Below, piece after piece: positions 7,702 through 15,165 of a stretch of DNA of 64,000 nt. A model generated the notes under the pieces. It was not told the origin of the DNA. It saw only the letters and a program-made list of their open reading frames with translations, and ran no database searches. Made by a program: the position numbers and the translations under genes. The DNA is from a virus: IMG/VR virus record IMGVR_UViG_3300036766_000194, positions 1 to 64,000 of that record. The stretch is one strand, 5' to 3'. The first letter of the stretch is position 1. Every line of letters begins with the position of its first letter.

Positions 7702-8649
7702 ATGAATACTCCTCTCATTGACGCCTCCTATAAGAAGAAGCCTCATCACAGTGCTTTCTATTTTCAAAAGTTTTCCGAAATGAAAGATCTTCTTGAGAAG
7801 TCTCTCTCCTCCAAACACATATGGAATGTTGAGTATGAAGAAATTAAGCACTTCTTCTCCTCTGTTTGCGAAGGAGCCATGGATCAAGTTAGTCAACAGT
7901 TCAACGATGCCAATCGTGATCCTAAATTCACTCGCTGGCCCGACGATCCACGCAACCTAATCCCTTACTTTTTTGGTCCTCACCTTGCCGAATCTTATCT
8001 CAAGCGTCTTCTCAAGTGGCAGAAAAAAGAGAACTATCCGAAGATGCAAGAGATGATTGATCTCTACACAGAAGTTGCCGCCATCTATGACCAATTGAAA
8101 CAAGTCAAGCCTTTTATCGAAAAGGGTCGCAAACCGGACCCCAATGCTCCTCCTCCTGATCTTACTCACACGGGTCAGTGTGGAATCTGTATGCGCGTCA
8201 TCAAATTGGGTCCGGGAAATTTTATGGTAGCTCATGGATTTCAAATTAGTGGAGGTTACGGACACTATTTTGGTTATCGCCAAGGAAACTGCTTTGGAGT
8301 TAAGTACCAACCGCTGGAACTTTCCAACAAGGCCAATATAGCATTTAAGAAGAACTTGGAAGGCCAACTTAAATCCAATGAAGAACATCTCTCCGATTTG
8401 AAGGCTGGTCATCCTTCTTTGCTTTGGGAAGGCTATAAGCAAAACAAGATTGTTAAGGAATGGACTACAGACACCGATCCTCGTTATGCGAAACTGCATT
8501 CAGACTCCATACGAAATACGGAGCGGGATATCAAATATCTCAAGGATTATATACAAGATCAAGAGAGAATCATAACGAATTGGGTGGCGACGCCGCTCAA
8601 GCACGGCGGGCACAGCGCAAAAGTTTTGTCTTTTCTTAAAAAGAATTAG
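7702..8649 (+). CDS. Unknown phage protein with Cys-rich central motif
   Basis: 315 aa. Not recognised. A central TGQCGICMRVIKLG block with a later NCFG resembles a zinc-binding knuckle within a region rich in Gly, His and Tyr (GYGHYFGYRQGNC). Flanking parts are helical and charged; the C-terminal half is a probable coiled coil (LKSNEEHLSDLK, later NTERDIKYLKDYIQDQE). TAGAAT stands 8 bp before the ATG and no strong Shine-Dalgarno is visible. It is the last protein gene before the first tRNA array. Confidence 0.7.
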   Translation: MNTPLIDASYKKKPHHSAFYFQKFSEMKDLLEKSLSSKHIWNVEYEEIKHFFSSVCEGAMDQVSQQFNDANRDPKFTRWPDDPRNLIPYFFGPHLAESYLKRLLKWQKKENYPKMQEMIDLYTEVAAIYDQLKQVKPFIEKGRKPDPNAPPPDLTHTGQCGICMRVIKLGPGNFMVAHGFQISGGYGHYFGYRQGNCFGVKYQPLELSNKANIAFKKNLEGQLKSNEEHLSDLKAGHPSLLWEGYKQNKIVKEWTTDTDPRYAKLHSDSIRNTERDIKYLKDYIQDQERIITNWVATPLKHGGHSAKVLSFLKKN

Positions 8650-8835
8650 CTTTTCTAGAAATCCACACGTAGAATATCTTTAGAAAAGCGATAATGAATT
8701 TGTGATTTGAACTTTTTCTGAGTATTATACAGTTGCTGAGTGGACTGGCCCTTTAGTCTAGCAAACCCAGAAATGGGCTGCTATGACGGTTTTATGTTTG
8801 GGAGCGCGTTGCAGTCAGCCTCTAATCTCCGTTTT

Positions 8836-8911
8836 GGGTGTGTAGCTCATCTGGGAGAGCGTCTCGCTTGCACCGAGAAGGCGGCAGGTTCAAGTCCTGT
8901 CACATCCACCA
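8836..8911 (+). tRNA. tRNA-Ala (TGC)
   Basis: Complete cloverleaf: acceptor GGGTGTG/CACATCC, D-stem GCTC/GAGC, anticodon loop CTTGCAC, T-loop TTCAAGT, encoded CCA. Confidence 0.95.
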
Positions 8912-8956
8912 AAAGTTTTTGCTTCCTGAGGCCGAAAGGCTTTTGGAAGCTCAGTG

Positions 8957-9134
8957 AAACTTGATTCCCGTACCAGGATCCGCGTCTGGTGAGTTAATCT
9001 GTTCAAGGGAATCCCACTTTTAGTCAGGTGGAGAACGGATGAAGTTGGGGATGTAGTCTGATGTCGTAAGATGTTGGGGAACACCATCGGGGGAGGTACC
9101 GCAAGGTACTTCCCTCGGCCAAAACGAGATTACT
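8957..9134 (+). ncRNA. Structured stretch, possible ncRNA or leader
   Basis: Several nested complementarities: GATTCCC (near 8963) with GGGAATC (near 9008) enclosing ACCAG/CTGGT, and a strong GNRA hairpin at 9091-9114 (GGGAGGTACC, loop GCAA, GGTACTTCCC). It ends just before a 36-codon ORF. It could be its leader or an independent RNA. I do not recognise a family. Confidence 0.35.
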
Positions 9135-9245
9135 ATGAAGACGATCACCAACTCGAACCGTTTCACCAAAGGAACGGTAGGAGTGTTTACGGGGATCGTC
9201 GTCGTCACCTTCGGTGGCGAAGATACCAAGGGTATTGAGGGGTAA
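9135..9245 (+). CDS. Small hydrophobic ORF (36 aa)
   Basis: ATG to TAA, 36 aa, basic N-terminus followed by a hydrophobic stretch (GVFTGIVVVTFGG) that could span a membrane once. It lies between tRNA genes after a strong hairpin. No ribosome site stands out, so it may be chance. Confidence 0.3.
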   Translation: MKTITNSNRFTKGTVGVFTGIVVVTFGGEDTKGIEG

Positions 9246-9287
9246 TACCCTCGCTACCCGGACCTACCCAAACAAATTTAACGCATT

Positions 9288-9362
9288 AGCCTGTTAGCTC
9301 ATCGGTCAGAGCGTCCGGTTTACACCCGGAATAGGGGGGTTCAATTCCCTCACGGGCTACCA
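9288..9362 (+). tRNA. tRNA-Val (TAC)
   Basis: Acceptor AGCCTGT/ACGGGCT, anticodon loop TTTACAC (TAC), T-loop TTCAATT, CCA encoded. Confidence 0.92.
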
Positions 9363-9400
9363 AGTTTTTGGAGTTTACTGTGGTTTAGTTTAGAAAGGAG

Positions 9401-9436
9401 TAAACTGGGGTAAACTGGGATAAACTGGAGTAAACT
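9401..9436. repeat. Four tandem 10-bp units of TAAACTGGxx
   Basis: TAAACTGGGG, TAAACTGGGA, TAAACTGGAG and TAAACT follow each other at 9401, 9411, 9421 and 9431. The same core recurs as a perfect inverted repeat at 39430-39473. The flanks (CCAAGTTTTTGGAGTTTA before, CCAAGTTTTTAGAGTTTA after) are near-identical, and GGTACCA at 9456-9462 may be the 3' end of a lost tRNA. Confidence 0.8.
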
Positions 9437-9479
9437 CAGTAGCTTGAGCAGGTATGGCGGTACCAAGTTTTTAGAGTTT

Positions 9480-9554
9480 AGTCGTGAGGCTCTCCGGGTG
9501 AGCACCGTCTTGATAAGGCGGCATGAGTAGGTTCGATTCCTACCACGACTACCA
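9480..9554 (+). tRNA. tRNA-Ile (GAT)
   Basis: Acceptor AGTCGTG/CACGACT, anticodon stem CCGTC/GGCGG with loop TTGATAA (GAT), T-loop TTCGATT, CCA encoded. Confidence 0.93.
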
Positions 9555-9570
9555 AGTTTTGGGATGATCG

Positions 9571-9640
9571 TGGGTCGTAGCTTAATGGTAGAGCAGCGGC
9601 GTTAAGCCGCTGGTGCGAGGTTCGACTCCTCGCCGACTGA
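9571..9640 (+). pseudogene. Degenerate tRNA, probably tRNA-Asn, with shortened anticodon loop
   Basis: D-arm (GCTTAATGGTAGAGC) and T-arm (CGAGG TTCGACT CCTCG) are intact. The anticodon region reads AGCGGC-GTTAA-GCCGCT, leaving a 5-base loop, as if CT had been deleted from a tRNA-Asn loop CTGTTAA. The acceptor has a mismatch (TGGGTCG against CGACTGA) and no CCA follows. It is either a dead tRNA or an unusual RNA. Confidence 0.6.
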
Positions 9641-9721
9641 AATGCGACCGGGATTCCTAAACACGGGGAGGAAGGATTGGCAGCGGCTCGCACCGTCTGT
9701 TGAACTGGACTCCTCGGCTTT

Positions 9722-9795
9722 CCCCTGGTAGCACAATGGGAGTGCCCTGGTCTGAAGAACCAGTTACGGTGGTTCGATTCCACCCCTTGGGACCA
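9722..9795 (+). tRNA. tRNA-Phe (GAA)
   Basis: Anticodon stem CTGGT/ACCAG with loop CTGAAGA (GAA), D-stem GCAC/GTGC, T-arm GGTGG/CCACC, CCA encoded. The acceptor CCCCTGG/CCTTGGG has two adjacent mismatches in its middle, unusual for a working tRNA. Confidence 0.82.
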
Positions 9796-9799
9796 ATTT

Positions 9800-9874
9800 A
9801 GGTGCGTAGCTCAGTGGCTAGAGCGTACCCTTGACATGGGTAAAACGAGTGTTCGATTCACTCCGTGCCTACCA
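9800..9874 (+). tRNA. tRNA-Val (GAC)
   Basis: Acceptor AGGTGCG/CGTGCCT, anticodon loop TTGACAT (GAC), T-loop TTCGATT, CCA encoded. With the TAC gene it covers all Val codons. Confidence 0.92.
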
Positions 9875-9877
9875 TAT

Positions 9878-9952
9878 GCGGGCATAGTTTAATGGCAAAA
9901 CCTCTGCCTTCCAAGCAGATGACCGCCGAATCGGTATCGGCTGCCCGCTCCA
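9878..9952 (+). tRNA. tRNA-Gly (TCC)
   Basis: Acceptor GCGGGCA/TGCCCGC, anticodon stem TCTGC/GCAGA with loop CTTCCAA (TCC), CCA encoded. The T-loop is ATCGGTA rather than TTCRANY, an atypical T-arm. Confidence 0.85.
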
Positions 9953-9988
9953 GAATTTTTGCAGTAGAATAAAACAGGAGTAAAATCT

Positions 9989-10054
9989 GCGGGAGTAGCT
10001 CAACGGTAGAGCGCATCGTTGCCAACGATGATACGTCGGTCCAACACCGCTCCA
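9989..10054 (+). pseudogene. 3'-truncated tRNA-Gly (GCC)
   Basis: The 5' half is a normal tRNA-Gly: GCGGGAG, D-stem GCTC/GAGC, anticodon stem CATCG/CGATG with loop TTGCCAA (GCC). About ten bases are missing from the T-arm and 3' acceptor: only GTCGGTCCAACACCGC then TCCA remains, so the acceptor stem cannot form. The next gene starts 15 bp later. Confidence 0.65.
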
Positions 10055-10068
10055 AAGAAGGTGATTGT

Positions 10069-10617
10069 ATGAATGTCTGGTTGATTCCGGATACCCATTT
10101 CAACCCGAACGGGATTGAAACGTATTGCATCCGGCCAGAAGGATATGGTGAGCGCATTCAAAAGTTGTGGCGCAACACCGTAAAGCCGGAAGACACGGTT
10201 ATCCACCTTGGTGACGTTATCATAGGGGGATATGACAAGGCCAAGGAAATCTTGGACAGTCTGCCGGGGAACAAGATTCTCGTCATGGGAAACCATGACT
10301 GGAGTAAGTCGGCAACCTGGTGGATGCGTAACGGTTTTTCGTTCGCTTGTCACGGAATGCTTTGGGGACGTGTTTGGTTGAGTCATTACCCGGTTGATTT
10401 TTTGCCACAGTACGCAAAGATCAACATTCACGGGCACTGTCACATCAACCGTCGTTCTTGGGCAGGCTTGAATCCGTTTAACAAGCTGTTCTGTCTTGAA
10501 TATGGGCTAGGTGGAAACGTAGCAAGCGCCTACAGTCCTGTCAAGCTGGAAAAGTTCGTGGATTCGAAGAAGATTACGGAATTGGGTGGTGATTACAAGC
10601 ATCCTCTTCCGTGGTAG
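10069..10617 (+). CDS. Calcineurin-like metallophosphoesterase
   Basis: 182 aa. Metal-binding motifs in order: PDTHF (D8, H10), HLGDV near residue 46, MGNHDW near 78, HYP near 107, and HGHCH near residue 121. This is the full set for a small YfcE-like phosphoesterase of the calcineurin superfamily, which hydrolyses phosphodiesters or phosphomonoesters using two metals. It is wedged between tRNA genes; an RNA-end-processing role is possible but unproven. ATG at 10069 follows AAGAAGGTGAT. Three further family members occur in the window (10972, 34016, 35192). Confidence 0.88.
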   Translation: MNVWLIPDTHFNPNGIETYCIRPEGYGERIQKLWRNTVKPEDTVIHLGDVIIGGYDKAKEILDSLPGNKILVMGNHDWSKSATWWMRNGFSFACHGMLWGRVWLSHYPVDFLPQYAKINIHGHCHINRRSWAGLNPFNKLFCLEYGLGGNVASAYSPVKLEKFVDSKKITELGGDYKHPLPW

Positions 10618-10687
10618 TAAAACGGCCCACAGAGAGCCGTGAGAGGGATAGATAAATCCTGTGTGAAATATGCCCTCTCATAATTTT

Positions 10688-10761
10688 GGCCTCGTCGTCT
10701 ATGGGTAGGATCTTGGGTTTTCAACCCAAGTAAGAGAGTTCGAGTCTCTCCGAGGCTACCA
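10688..10761 (+). tRNA. tRNA-Glu (TTC)
   Basis: Acceptor GGCCTCG/CGAGGCT (G1-T72 wobble), anticodon stem TTGGG/CCCAA with loop TTTTCAA (TTC), T-loop TTCGAGT, CCA encoded. Confidence 0.93.
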
Positions 10762-10772
10762 GTTTTAAGTTT

Positions 10773-10847
10773 GGTGCCATGGTCAAGCGGAACTGACGTC
10801 GCCCTGTCACGGCGAAAGCGCGGGTTCAACTCCCGCTGGCACCGCCA
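10773..10847 (+). tRNA. tRNA-Asp (GTC)
   Basis: Acceptor GGTGCCA/TGGCACC, anticodon loop CTGTCAC (GTC), T-loop TTCAACT, discriminator G and encoded CCA. Confidence 0.93.
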
Positions 10848-10855
10848 TTTTCTTT

Positions 10856-10932
10856 GGCGCGTTAGTGCAGAGGCCCAGCACACTTGGTTCTCAACCAAGA
10901 AATCACCAGTTCGAATCTGGTACGCGCTACCA
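10856..10932 (+). tRNA. tRNA-Glu (CTC)
   Basis: Acceptor GGCGCGT/ACGCGCT, D-stem GTGC/GCAC, anticodon stem CTTGG/CCAAG with loop TTCTCAA (CTC), T-loop TTCGAAT, CCA encoded. Confidence 0.93.
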
Positions 10933-10971
10933 ATATTACTCATTTCTCTCTCCACAGTAGTATATAAGAGT

Positions 10972-11715
10972 ATGAAACTTCAACTCATCTCAGATCTCCA
11001 CACGGAGTTTCATCAGGGACCAAAGCGTCTATTGGCGTCCCTGCCCATCGCTCCTAACTTAGACTTTCTGGTTGTAGCAGGGGACTCTGTAGTTATCCAG
11101 CGTCAGCATGAACAGGACATTCTTCCTTTCTTTAAATGGGCTTCAGCCCAAGCACGACATGTTCTTTGGATTGAGGGCAACCACGAATATTACGGCTCAA
11201 ACAATTCTCAACAAACAGACATTCAAATCGCCGCCTATGTTGGGAAGTACCCCAATATTCATTGGTTGCGAAATGAAGAAATAACTTTGGATGGAGTTCA
11301 TTTTTACGGTGGTTGTATGTGGTTTCCCAATGCCGACGGACTTAACAGTTTGTACGAGCGGGAACTGTCAGACTTTTCTCAAATCAAAGACATTCGTAAT
11401 TGGGTCTACGGTAGCAATCTACAGTTCCGTTTCAACGCAGATAGATTGGTACGAGAGGATACCATTGTTATCTCACATCATCTTCCCCACCCCAATTCTA
11501 CTCCTCCTATGTTCCGAGGGTCTAGCACCAATAGGTTCTTTGTAAGCGACGAATCAAACTTGATTTTGGAGAAGCAACCCCGACTGTGGTTTCATGGACA
11601 TACGCATGGGGCTTGTGACTATACATTGGGTAGAACCCGAATTATTTGTAATCCTTACGGCTATCCCAGTGAACGTGGCAGTTCTGAATACCCACAGATT
11701 GTGTTGGATGTATGA
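10972..11715 (+). CDS. Metallophosphoesterase
   Basis: 247 aa from ATG 10972; an in-frame opening reaching back through two tRNA genes is not coding. Motifs: SDLHTEFH at residues 7-14, VVAGDSV near residue 41, EGNHEYY near 74, SHHLPHP near 170, and HGHTHGACDY near 211. All the expected metal ligands of the calcineurin superfamily are present. TATATAA lies about 8 bp before the ATG and may be a -10 box. Substrate unknown. Confidence 0.88.
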   Translation: MKLQLISDLHTEFHQGPKRLLASLPIAPNLDFLVVAGDSVVIQRQHEQDILPFFKWASAQARHVLWIEGNHEYYGSNNSQQTDIQIAAYVGKYPNIHWLRNEEITLDGVHFYGGCMWFPNADGLNSLYERELSDFSQIKDIRNWVYGSNLQFRFNADRLVREDTIVISHHLPHPNSTPPMFRGSSTNRFFVSDESNLILEKQPRLWFHGHTHGACDYTLGRTRIICNPYGYPSERGSSEYPQIVLDV

Positions 11716-11730
11716 AACATCTTTTGTATA

Positions 11731-11862
11731 ATGCTGGGAATTTTTGTGTGTCTATTTTTAGCCACTTGGCTGTTCAGCCGTTTAACCCTATTTATATTTT
11801 GGACCCCTCCTCTTTCCGTATTACTTGTTCTTCTAGGGGTGGCTGTTTTTTGTAACGATTAG
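11731..11862 (+). CDS. Small two-helix membrane protein (43 aa)
   Basis: 43 aa, almost wholly hydrophobic, with two probable membrane segments (around residues 3-24 and 29-41) separated by TPPLS. ATG to TAG. Size and position before tail-type genes would fit a holin-like or small membrane protein, but nothing specific supports that. Confidence 0.45.
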   Translation: MLGIFVCLFLATWLFSRLTLFIFWTPPLSVLLVLLGVAVFCND

Positions 11863-11931
11863 ATCTATTAGAAAATTCTTCTCTTAATTTCCTCCACAAA
11901 ATAACTTCGGCTCCCAAATAGAGGGAGCACC

Positions 11932-12165
11932 GTGTTCAAGTCTAAGCTCTTTAAATTAGGGTATGGCTACGACATCAGTGGAGAAACTGGTTCTGGTGGG
12001 GGTACGTCCGGGCAACAGAAAGAAGTTAGCGATCAAGCCCAGCCGTGGACTCAACATCAAACTGGACCTAGTCCTGTAAATGTGATGCGGGATTCTGATG
12101 CTGAAGAAGAATTTCCTCAAATAGTTAAAAAACCAAACATCTTTCCTTCAAGGAACGTTAAGTAA
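11932..12165 (+). CDS. Unknown small hydrophilic protein
   Basis: 77 aa, GTG start preceded by GAGGGAG. Gly/Ser/Gln-rich and probably disordered (SGETGSGGGTSGQQ), ending in a basic tail. Its TAA shares one base with the ATG of the next gene (TAATG), so it heads the tail-protein run. Confidence 0.6.
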   Translation: MFKSKLFKLGYGYDISGETGSGGGTSGQQKEVSDQAQPWTQHQTGPSPVNVMRDSDAEEEFPQIVKKPNIFPSRNVK

Positions 12166-12620
12166 TGGGAACTTACAAAACAGTACTCTTCAATACTCTT
12201 ACAAATTTGATAGAAGTTGCTCCTATTGCTTCTACAGATTACCTAGGACAAACTGCTTCGGTAGGACCTATTGTTCTAACCACCCCGGTAGATAATGGAG
12301 TCTACAGAGTTTCTGTCTATGAAGAGTGTACCGTGGCAGGAGCGGCGGCGGGGGGTTCTCCCTATGGAACTGGTTTGTATGGTTCCGGAGTCTACAATCC
12401 CGCAAATGACACATTACAGACTACAATTTATTGGACAGATGAAGCTGGGACTAGATTTACCACTCCAATTATAACTCCTTTGGACTTAAGTGATACAAAT
12501 GCCTCTAGTGGCTCTACGGTTGTTCGTTCCGTAAGTGGACAGCCTATTTCATTTTCATCAACCTTAGTAAAGACTGGATCACCCACTTACGGGGTGTCGG
12601 TACGAATAGAAAGACTGTAA
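12165..12620 (+). CDS. Probable virion/tail-associated protein
   Basis: 151 aa, rich in Thr, Ser, Gly and Val with alternating beta-type residues, including a YGTGLYGSGVY turn-like motif, typical of phage fibre and decoration proteins. No specific family recognised. It overlaps the gene before by one base and precedes the tail-fibre gene. Confidence 0.6.
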   Translation: MGTYKTVLFNTLTNLIEVAPIASTDYLGQTASVGPIVLTTPVDNGVYRVSVYEECTVAGAAAGGSPYGTGLYGSGVYNPANDTLQTTIYWTDEAGTRFTTPIITPLDLSDTNASSGSTVVRSVSGQPISFSSTLVKTGSPTYGVSVRIERL

Positions 12621-12652
12621 TTTAACTTTTGGAACGTAATTAGGGGAATAAA

Positions 12653-13603
12653 ATGCCAACGTCAACAACCTACATGGGTCTCAGTAAGCCAAGTGTCGGA
12701 GGAGACTCCAATACTTGGGGAACCTTGATAAATGCCGATCTAGACTCTCTCGATGCTTTGTCAGTCTATAACGTAGTTTCTGTGAGTATTACCGGAGCAC
12801 TATCTGTCTATAACGGCCCCGCTCTTATTAAGGCCACCGGAGGAGTAGGAGGTATAACTCTGACCCTCCCCGATGCCACTATAACTGCCAATAAGGGTCG
12901 TGTATATATTATAAATAAGGTGGATTCAGCAGCAGGAACCATTACCGTTAACACTACGAGTGCCCAGACAATTTCCGGTGCTTCTAGTACTTCTATAAGT
13001 CAGCAGTGGCATGCTAAGATTGTTCAATCTGATGGAGCTAACTGGGTATCTGTAGGAACACATCTATCGGACACTACAACAGGCACGGGTTCAAACGTTC
13101 TCTCCGCTTCTCCTGCTTTTACAGGTACAGTAGGTCTCCCCATTGTAACTTTGACAGGTGCTGTTACAAACTACAATAGCATTGCTACGGTTTCTAACGG
13201 TGTTCCTTCTGAATATGCCACCGTTGATTTGACCGCTCAGACAGTAGCTAAAACTTCTACTTTGTTATATGCTGTTCCTTCTGGTTCTCCTCCTGTTTCG
13301 GATATGTATCGTATTTCGTGGTCAGCTGCTATTACTACAGCAGACAGTGGTAGTCCTCCTAGCTCAACTTTGGGTGGAGCTAGTGGATTTCAAGTTAACT
13401 ACACTTCTCCCACAGATAGCGTATCAAAGACAACTATTGCGCAGGCAGATTGGTCTAGCAGCGCAAATACGACAGGAACAGCTGTTGGTGGTACAGTTGT
13501 GGTGTATGCAAAAGCAGGTACCAATATTAATTACACGTTCGGATATACCTCTTCAACTAACACCATGGCTTATGAGTTACATATAAAGCTAGAGGCTTTA
13601 TAA
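12653..13603 (+). CDS. Tail-fibre-like protein
   Basis: 316 aa. The N-terminal stretch LSKPSVGGDSNTWG followed by LINADLDSLDAL is the common start of phage tail-fibre/baseplate-linked proteins. The remainder is Thr/Ser/Gly-rich with a central TGTGSNVLSASPAFTG segment, the usual fibre-repeat boundary (phrases like this recur in many tail fibres). The C-terminal part may be the receptor-binding or virion-displayed domain. A ribosome site (AGGGGAAT) precedes the ATG. Confidence 0.75.
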   Translation: MPTSTTYMGLSKPSVGGDSNTWGTLINADLDSLDALSVYNVVSVSITGALSVYNGPALIKATGGVGGITLTLPDATITANKGRVYIINKVDSAAGTITVNTTSAQTISGASSTSISQQWHAKIVQSDGANWVSVGTHLSDTTTGTGSNVLSASPAFTGTVGLPIVTLTGAVTNYNSIATVSNGVPSEYATVDLTAQTVAKTSTLLYAVPSGSPPVSDMYRISWSAAITTADSGSPPSSTLGGASGFQVNYTSPTDSVSKTTIAQADWSSSANTTGTAVGGTVVVYAKAGTNINYTFGYTSSTNTMAYELHIKLEAL

Positions 13604-13604
13604 A

Positions 13605-14090
13605 ATGAGTAAGTTTTTAACCGAACCAAGTGCTAAACCCACACAATCTTTTAGGTATTTTTTCTCTACAACCCATACAGACGCTGTGGCTGGGTGGAAG
13701 ACTTTTACAGTTCCTTTCCCGGTTTCTTTCTTTGATAGCAATTACACCCTAGTATTAGAGCTTCAAATAGATACAGCCAACATGGCTATTTGGCAAGCAA
13801 ATCACGCTTATACCACTAGTGACCAGGCTATTTATATTGGAAATGGACAAGTGGCCTATGTTACAGTAGGTGGTACTAGTGGAGGAACCGTTCCAACATG
13901 GCCTACTTCGGGAACCATAACCGACGGTAGCTTGTCCCCTCTCACCGCTGTTACTTGGCAGACTTATGGTTTTTCAACAGCGGTTTGGACGGGTGGTATT
14001 GTTTCTAAATCTTCCACGGGATTCGTGGAACAAATATCCACGCTAATCTATGCTCCTATGATTTTAAATGTAACAGCAACACACGACTAA
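13605..14090 (+). CDS. Probable tail-associated protein
   Basis: 161 aa, starting two bases after the tail-fibre stop. Composition is fibre-like, with AIWQANHAYTTSDQAIY and VTWQTYG stretches resembling small carbohydrate-binding or fibre-tip modules. Translationally linked to the fibre gene. Similar in style, not clearly in sequence, to the leftward proteins at 37304 and 37909. Confidence 0.6.
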   Translation: MSKFLTEPSAKPTQSFRYFFSTTHTDAVAGWKTFTVPFPVSFFDSNYTLVLELQIDTANMAIWQANHAYTTSDQAIYIGNGQVAYVTVGGTSGGTVPTWPTSGTITDGSLSPLTAVTWQTYGFSTAVWTGGIVSKSSTGFVEQISTLIYAPMILNVTATHD

Positions 14091-14110
14091 CTTTAGAGTA
14101 TTAACTCATC

Positions 14111-14275
14111 ATGAGTAGTTTTCAGTATCAAGAAGATTCAGACACTCGTAAAGAAGTAGAAATGGATTGCGAACATTACTACTTCGCAGAAGATCTAGGC
14201 ACAAAGATGCTTTGTATCTTAACCGCAGGACACCTGGGGTTACATTTAGATGCTACAGGAGTAGAATGGCCCTAA
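14111..14275 (+). CDS. Small acidic protein (54 aa)
   Basis: 54 aa, ATG 14111, TAA 14273-14275, overlapping the next gene's ATG (14266). MDCEHYYFAEDLGTKMLCIL and HLGLHLDATGVEW suggest a small metal-binding Cys/His protein; phages often carry such short zinc-binding proteins. Not further recognised. Confidence 0.5.
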   Translation: MSSFQYQEDSDTRKEVEMDCEHYYFAEDLGTKMLCILTAGHLGLHLDATGVEWP

Positions 14276-14937
14276 GAATCACAGTAGAATCATTGGGACT
14301 CCCGCAAAAAGATTTTTATCAAGTTAAAAACGAATTATTGTTAGTTGGTAAGAAATTCGATAAAGAAACTCTCCCTAGTATACCCTATTCTCAACTTCAT
14401 CTTTGTTCCCTAAGTTCTGCTAACTCCACCATTTGCTCTCTAAGATTAATTCAAGAAGAAAAACAATCTCGTCGTGAACGTTTCATTATCATGGATAGAG
14501 ATGAAATTTTACAGATGAAGAACTATCTTATCATTGAACGCATGTGGGATGATGTAGTCCAAGAACGTGCCTACAGGGTCCTCCCTCATTGGAATAATAT
14601 GAATGAGCGTCAACGGGTCTGGTTGAAACTCAATTGTGTATTCAATCATGTAGATGACCCAAACCAGAGGGGAGGAGAAATAATATCAGGATTAATAAAG
14701 TGTGGAGTAACTCGTCTTCTTCCCCCTGAAGTGGTGTTTAGTTTCTCTACTAAATTGAAGGATCTGTTGAAACTTTACCCAGTCAAGATTGCAGATAATA
14801 CGCTAAGAGATAGAATTTCTGTTTTGTCTGACGGTATACTACAATTTCTCCCCGAAGAAGAACGACAACTCATAGAAAATGAAGAAATACAAGAATATTC
14901 TTGTACTAGCGACTGTTACAGAGTACTTTTAGTCTAG
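14266..14937 (+). CDS. Unknown protein
   Basis: 223 aa from ATG 14266, which overlaps the preceding stop; the open frame extends further upstream but that would run across the previous gene. Mostly helical and charged, with no motif I recognise. A C-terminal CTSDC pair could bind metal. Confidence 0.6.
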   Translation: MALRITVESLGLPQKDFYQVKNELLLVGKKFDKETLPSIPYSQLHLCSLSSANSTICSLRLIQEEKQSRRERFIIMDRDEILQMKNYLIIERMWDDVVQERAYRVLPHWNNMNERQRVWLKLNCVFNHVDDPNQRGGEIISGLIKCGVTRLLPPEVVFSFSTKLKDLLKLYPVKIADNTLRDRISVLSDGILQFLPEEERQLIENEEIQEYSCTSDCYRVLLV

Positions 14938-14993
14938 AACAAACTAACCTTTTTCGTCTTATTCCGGTAGAATACCTGTGGAGGAACCCTACC

Positions 14994-15131
14994 ATGGAAG
15001 AAGTCAATCGCGACGAAGACGTGACCGGAACAGAAGAATGGCTGGCTTGTGAAGTATATGGTCACAATTACACAAATAACGAGGACGGTAGCCATACTTG
15101 CCTTGACTGTGGCGATCATTATCAGGTGTGA
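14994..15131 (+). CDS. Small zinc-ribbon-like protein (45 aa)
   Basis: 45 aa, ATG 14994 with GGAGG eight bases upstream and TAGAAT further up. The C-terminal half has Cys19, His24 and CLDCGDHY (36-43), which could form a single zinc knuckle. Acidic N-terminus. Function unknown. Confidence 0.5.
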   Translation: MEEVNRDEDVTGTEEWLACEVYGHNYTNNEDGSHTCLDCGDHYQV

Positions 15132-15165
15132 CTGAAGAGGGACAAATGGTATACGGCAACAACTA

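Noticed and set aside
9661-9720. Another tRNA between the Asn-like and Phe genes
   Set aside because: Some stems appear, but no cloverleaf can be drawn.
10771-10971. N-terminal extension of the phosphoesterase ORF
   Set aside because: It runs through two tRNA genes; ATG 10972 begins the conserved fold.
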